23,525 bases of DNA, taken from NCBI GenBank assembly GCA_018896355.1, contig JAHIMW010000177.1, positions 1 through 23,525 of the forward strand. Reading direction: 5' to 3'. Both the position numbers and the translations under genes were made by a program. Shown here piece by piece: positions 21,741-23,525 of this stretch; position 1 is the first letter of the stretch, and each line of letters begins with the position of its first letter. The notes below the pieces were generated by a model, which saw only the letters and a program-made list of their open reading frames with translations, was not told the DNA's origin and did not search any database. This DNA is from Pseudomonadota bacterium. Lineage in GTDB: Bacteria; Desulfobacterota; Syntrophia; Syntrophales; UBA5619.

Positions 21741-22205
21741 TTACCATTTTGTGAACGGGTGTTTGATCAAATTCGAGTTAAAGTAACGGGGATCGCCCGT
21801 CACCTCTTCAGCGATCCATCCGGGCTTCTCGAAGACCTGGTGCTCGCTGGCCAGTTCCACCTCGGCCACCACGAGTCCCCGGTTCTCTCCGAAGAACTCG
21901 TCGATCTCCCACGTGTGATCCACCGCCCGGATCTTGTAGCGGTTCTTCTCGATGAGCGGTTTTTCGCAGAGGTCCGTCAGCATCGCATCGGCGTCGGCCG
22001 CCGGGATCTCGTACTCGTACTCGGAACGCGTCGCCCCGGTCGTGATCCCCTTGACCGTCAGATACCCTTTGTCGTCGATCGTCCGGACCCGGACGGTCCT
22101 TTCCTTCACGCTGTTGAGATACCCTTGGCGGTAACGGGTGCCGCCGGCCAGCGCCTTCCAGGCTTCTCCCTTCACCAGAAACTTCCTTTCGATTTCCTTG
22201 GCCAT
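21741..22205 (-). CDS. CYTH domain protein (triphosphate tunnel metalloenzyme)
   Basis: This 154-residue protein starts AKEIERKFLVKGEAW, with the ExExK signature (E4, E6, K8) of CYTH enzymes. It continues with the alternating charged strands of the tunnel: YRQGYL, RTVRVRTIDDKGYLTVKG, EYEYEIP, EKNRYKI, WEIDEFFGENRGLVVAEVEL. Bacterial members such as YgiF or NeuTTM hydrolyse inorganic tripolyphosphate; others are class IV adenylate cyclases or thiamine triphosphatases. The short single-domain form favours a NeuTTM-like phosphatase. The ATG at 22205 is chosen because AAGGAGAAAGAGGC precedes it and the EIERKF motif normally sits at the N-terminus. It lies 69 bases after an unknown gene on the same strand. 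Confidence 0.9.
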   Translation of the reverse strand: MAKEIERKFLVKGEAWKALAGGTRYRQGYLNSVKERTVRVRTIDDKGYLTVKGITTGATRSEYEYEIPAADADAMLTDLCEKPLIEKNRYKIRAVDHTWEIDEFFGENRGLVVAEVELASEHQVFEKPGWIAEEVTGDPRYFNSNLIKHPFTKW

Positions 22206-22274
22206 GCCTCTTTCTCCTTGATTCGACCTGTCTTGCTCCAATCCCAGGCGAAAGCCTCTTCCGTCTGCGCCGTC

Positions 22275-22877
22275 TCAGACGGGCAAACGTTCGAGGCCGA
22301 TGATCCGTTTGATCGCCCGCAAGTAGTTGACGTTCTCGTACTCCTGAAGCCCAAGCATCTCCCTGGCCTTGAGGATCGCCCCGATATCCGTGTGCTCGAC
22401 GGCCACCGTCCGGATCGCCGCCCCGTTGATCAGAAGCTGGGCGATCTCGGCGATGCAGCCGTTCACCGTGAAGGCAAAGCGGAGCTTGACGACGTCGACC
22501 GCCGTCAGCTGCGGATGGGGGAAGATGATTTCGTCGAGATACTGTTGGAGACCATATTCCTCGCGCCGGCAATCAGGCTCGGCCACGCCGAAGGCCGGAA
22601 AGACCTCTCTCCGGAGGAGTTCGGTCTTCATCGGAAACTCCCCTTTCATCCTGGGGTTCCACTGTTCCAGCCCTTCCCGCTTCTCGACGAACACCTTGAT
22701 GTCCATCTTGCCGTCCCTGATTTTTGTGTTGTTTTCGCTGTTCGCAGCTGAGACGATGTAGATCTCGGAACTCTCCCGGATCTGCTCGCACTTTGCAAGC
22801 CGTCTCATTTTCGTCTCCACCATCCCGAAATTCTGGGCGAACGCCCGGAATTCATACCTTGGACTGATTTCCGCCAT
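22275..22877 (-). CDS. Conserved hypothetical protein, possibly CYTH-like
   Basis: This 200-residue protein has no family that I can name with certainty. It opens SPRYEFRAFAQNFGMVETKM, followed by IRESSEIYIVSAANSENNTK, then IRDGKMDIKVFVEKREGLEQ and WNPRMKGEFPM. A run of strands with alternating E, K and R (EIYIV, TKIRDGKMDIKVFVE) resembles half of a CYTH tunnel, and a tunnel-enzyme gene follows it, so a diverged CYTH relative is plausible. The second half is rich in helices and hydrophobic strands (VDVVKLRFAFTVNGCIAEIAQL, shown here as one 22-residue region at about 128-149, key residues K, R and N). The ATG at 22877 is supported by GGGGAGGTGGCA directly upstream; the frame stays open above it without coding character. 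Confidence 0.7.
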   Translation of the reverse strand: MAEISPRYEFRAFAQNFGMVETKMRRLAKCEQIRESSEIYIVSAANSENNTKIRDGKMDIKVFVEKREGLEQWNPRMKGEFPMKTELLRREVFPAFGVAEPDCRREEYGLQQYLDEIIFPHPQLTAVDVVKLRFAFTVNGCIAEIAQLLINGAAIRTVAVEHTDIGAILKAREMLGLQEYENVNYLRAIKRIIGLERLPV

Positions 22878-23115
22878 TGCCACCTCCCCGCTGTGCGCTT
22901 GTGTCCCGTCCGAATCCGCCTGGGCTCCCCGGACCGCGGATTTCATTTCATGTAACTGGTAAAATAATACCCTGTCTTCGATCCCTGAACGGGATTAAGC
23001 AGGCCTTTCCCCTTCAGGGTCCGTTTCCTTCCGCCGGCTTTTCTTTCTTTATTTCTATGCGGATTTTATGATAAGATCAAACAATCTCTTGTGATCATTT
23101 CGATAAGGATTTCTT
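22878..23115. promoter_or_regulatory. Divergent promoter region with GATCA/TGATC repeat
   Basis: This 238-base spacer separates the CYTH-pair genes (minus) from the LysR-type gene (plus). Its right part is AT-rich. GATCA (23077-23081) and TGATC (23094-23098) form an inverted repeat with 12 bases between, close to the regulator's start. This could be an autoregulatory site, as LysR-type regulators often bind the divergent promoter, but the match is short. Confidence 0.3.
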
Positions 23116-23505
23116 ATGAATGTGGACCATCTCAAGGCATTTCAGAAGGTCGCCGCCACCGGCAGCTTCACGAAGTCGGCCCGCGAGCTTTTCCTGACCC
23201 AGTCGGCCGTCAGCCAGCAGATTCGGGCTCTGGAGGATGAGATCGGCGGCAAGCTCTTCGACCGCTCGGGCCGGAAGCTCCGTCTAGCCGCGAAAGGCGA
23301 GGCTCTGTTGGCCTATTCGGAGCGGCTCTTCGATCTGCACGATGAGATCGAGACACTCTTCGGCCGTCTCAAGACCTTGAAGAAGGGGAAAATCTCCGCG
23401 GAAATCCGTGGAAAGCCTGATCCCCTTTTTCTTGACATGGGAGGGTCTGATCCTTATACTCCGCCGCTACCGCAAGCAAGTCCCCGTCAAATGGGAATGA
23501 GATAG
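23116..23505 (+). pseudogene. LysR-type regulator truncated after its DNA-binding domain
   Basis: Residues 1-93 are a normal LysR N-terminus: the winged HTH (MNVDHLKAFQKVAATGSFTK, then SARELFLTQSAVSQQIRALE and KLFDRSGRKLRLAAKGEALL) and the dimerisation helix, ending KTLKKGKIS. From about 23395 the similarity stops and the frame gives a proline-rich tail to a stop at 23505, in place of the roughly 200-residue effector-binding domain. The AAGGA ribosome binding site is intact, so a 129-residue DNA-binding fragment could be expressed, possibly with altered regulation. The break fits a deletion or insertion junction. The regulator's target is unknown; the divergent CYTH pair is the only candidate in view. 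Confidence 0.72.
23408..23500 (+). pseudogene. Possible 3' remnant of a membrane protein fused behind lysR
   Basis: In the frame one base ahead of the truncated LysR, from a GTG at 23408, the sequence reads VESLIPFFLTWEGLILIL, then RRYRKQVPVKWE and TGA. A hydrophobic helix followed by a basic tail looks like the C-terminal end of an inner-membrane protein, so the LysR break may be a junction with the tail of another gene. It is only 30 residues and no family is recognised, so this could be chance. Confidence 0.25.
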
Positions 23506-23525
23506 CGGCGACATCTCGTTTGGAA

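Overview
The window looks like a chromosomal segment from a Gram-negative, anaerobic, Desulfobacterota-like bacterium of the Syntrophales/Syntrophus type. This is inferred from gene content: acyl-CoA synthetase and dehydrogenase genes, a general amino-acid ABC importer beside an aminotransferase, signal peptidase II with isoleucyl-tRNA synthetase, a MinD/J-like/RodZ-like/SPOR gene run, and a tripartite-tricarboxylate binding-protein remnant. Confidence in the lineage is moderate. I saw no tRNA, rRNA, CRISPR array, phage genes or intact transposase.

Layout. (1) 1-7559, all minus strand: aapJ-aapQ-aapM-aapP-like importer genes, a PLP aminotransferase, then after a 321-base gap an acyl-CoA dehydrogenase and the 5' end of an acyl-CoA synthetase. 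This reads as amino-acid uptake, transamination and CoA-linked oxidation. A run of strong hairpins separates the binding-protein gene from the permease genes. (2) 7740-10018, plus strand: a frameshifted remnant of a carboxypeptidase-regulatory-like domain, a four-helix membrane protein, a small conserved protein, a PPP-type phosphatase and a broken lipoprotein phosphoesterase. (3) 10129-12446, plus: a MinD-like ATPase, a J-like/RodZ-type HTH protein and a membrane-anchored SPOR-like protein, probably one operon. (4) 12407-16062, minus: a 5' remnant of a TrkH/KtrB potassium transporter, lspA and ileS. (5) 16349-21484, plus: a CDF metal transporter, a cyclophilin, a MITE-like hairpin repeat, an MFS transporter, the Fe-S tail of a broken aldo/keto reductase, and thrC. 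(6) 21426-22877, minus: a TctC 5' remnant, a CYTH-domain protein and an unknown CYTH-like partner. (7) 23116-end, plus: a LysR-type regulator cut off after its DNA-binding domain.

Two themes stand out. First, the window has at least six gene fragments at gene junctions. Some keep only a 5' end with an intact ribosome binding site (trkH, tctC, lysR), some only a 3' end (the aldo/keto reductase), and some are frameshifted. This suggests ongoing deletion-driven decay. Second, several intact loci are functionally unclear but coherent: the MinD/J-RodZ/SPOR set, the CYTH pair, and an acyl-CoA dehydrogenase in which neither of the usual catalytic glutamate positions carries a glutamate.
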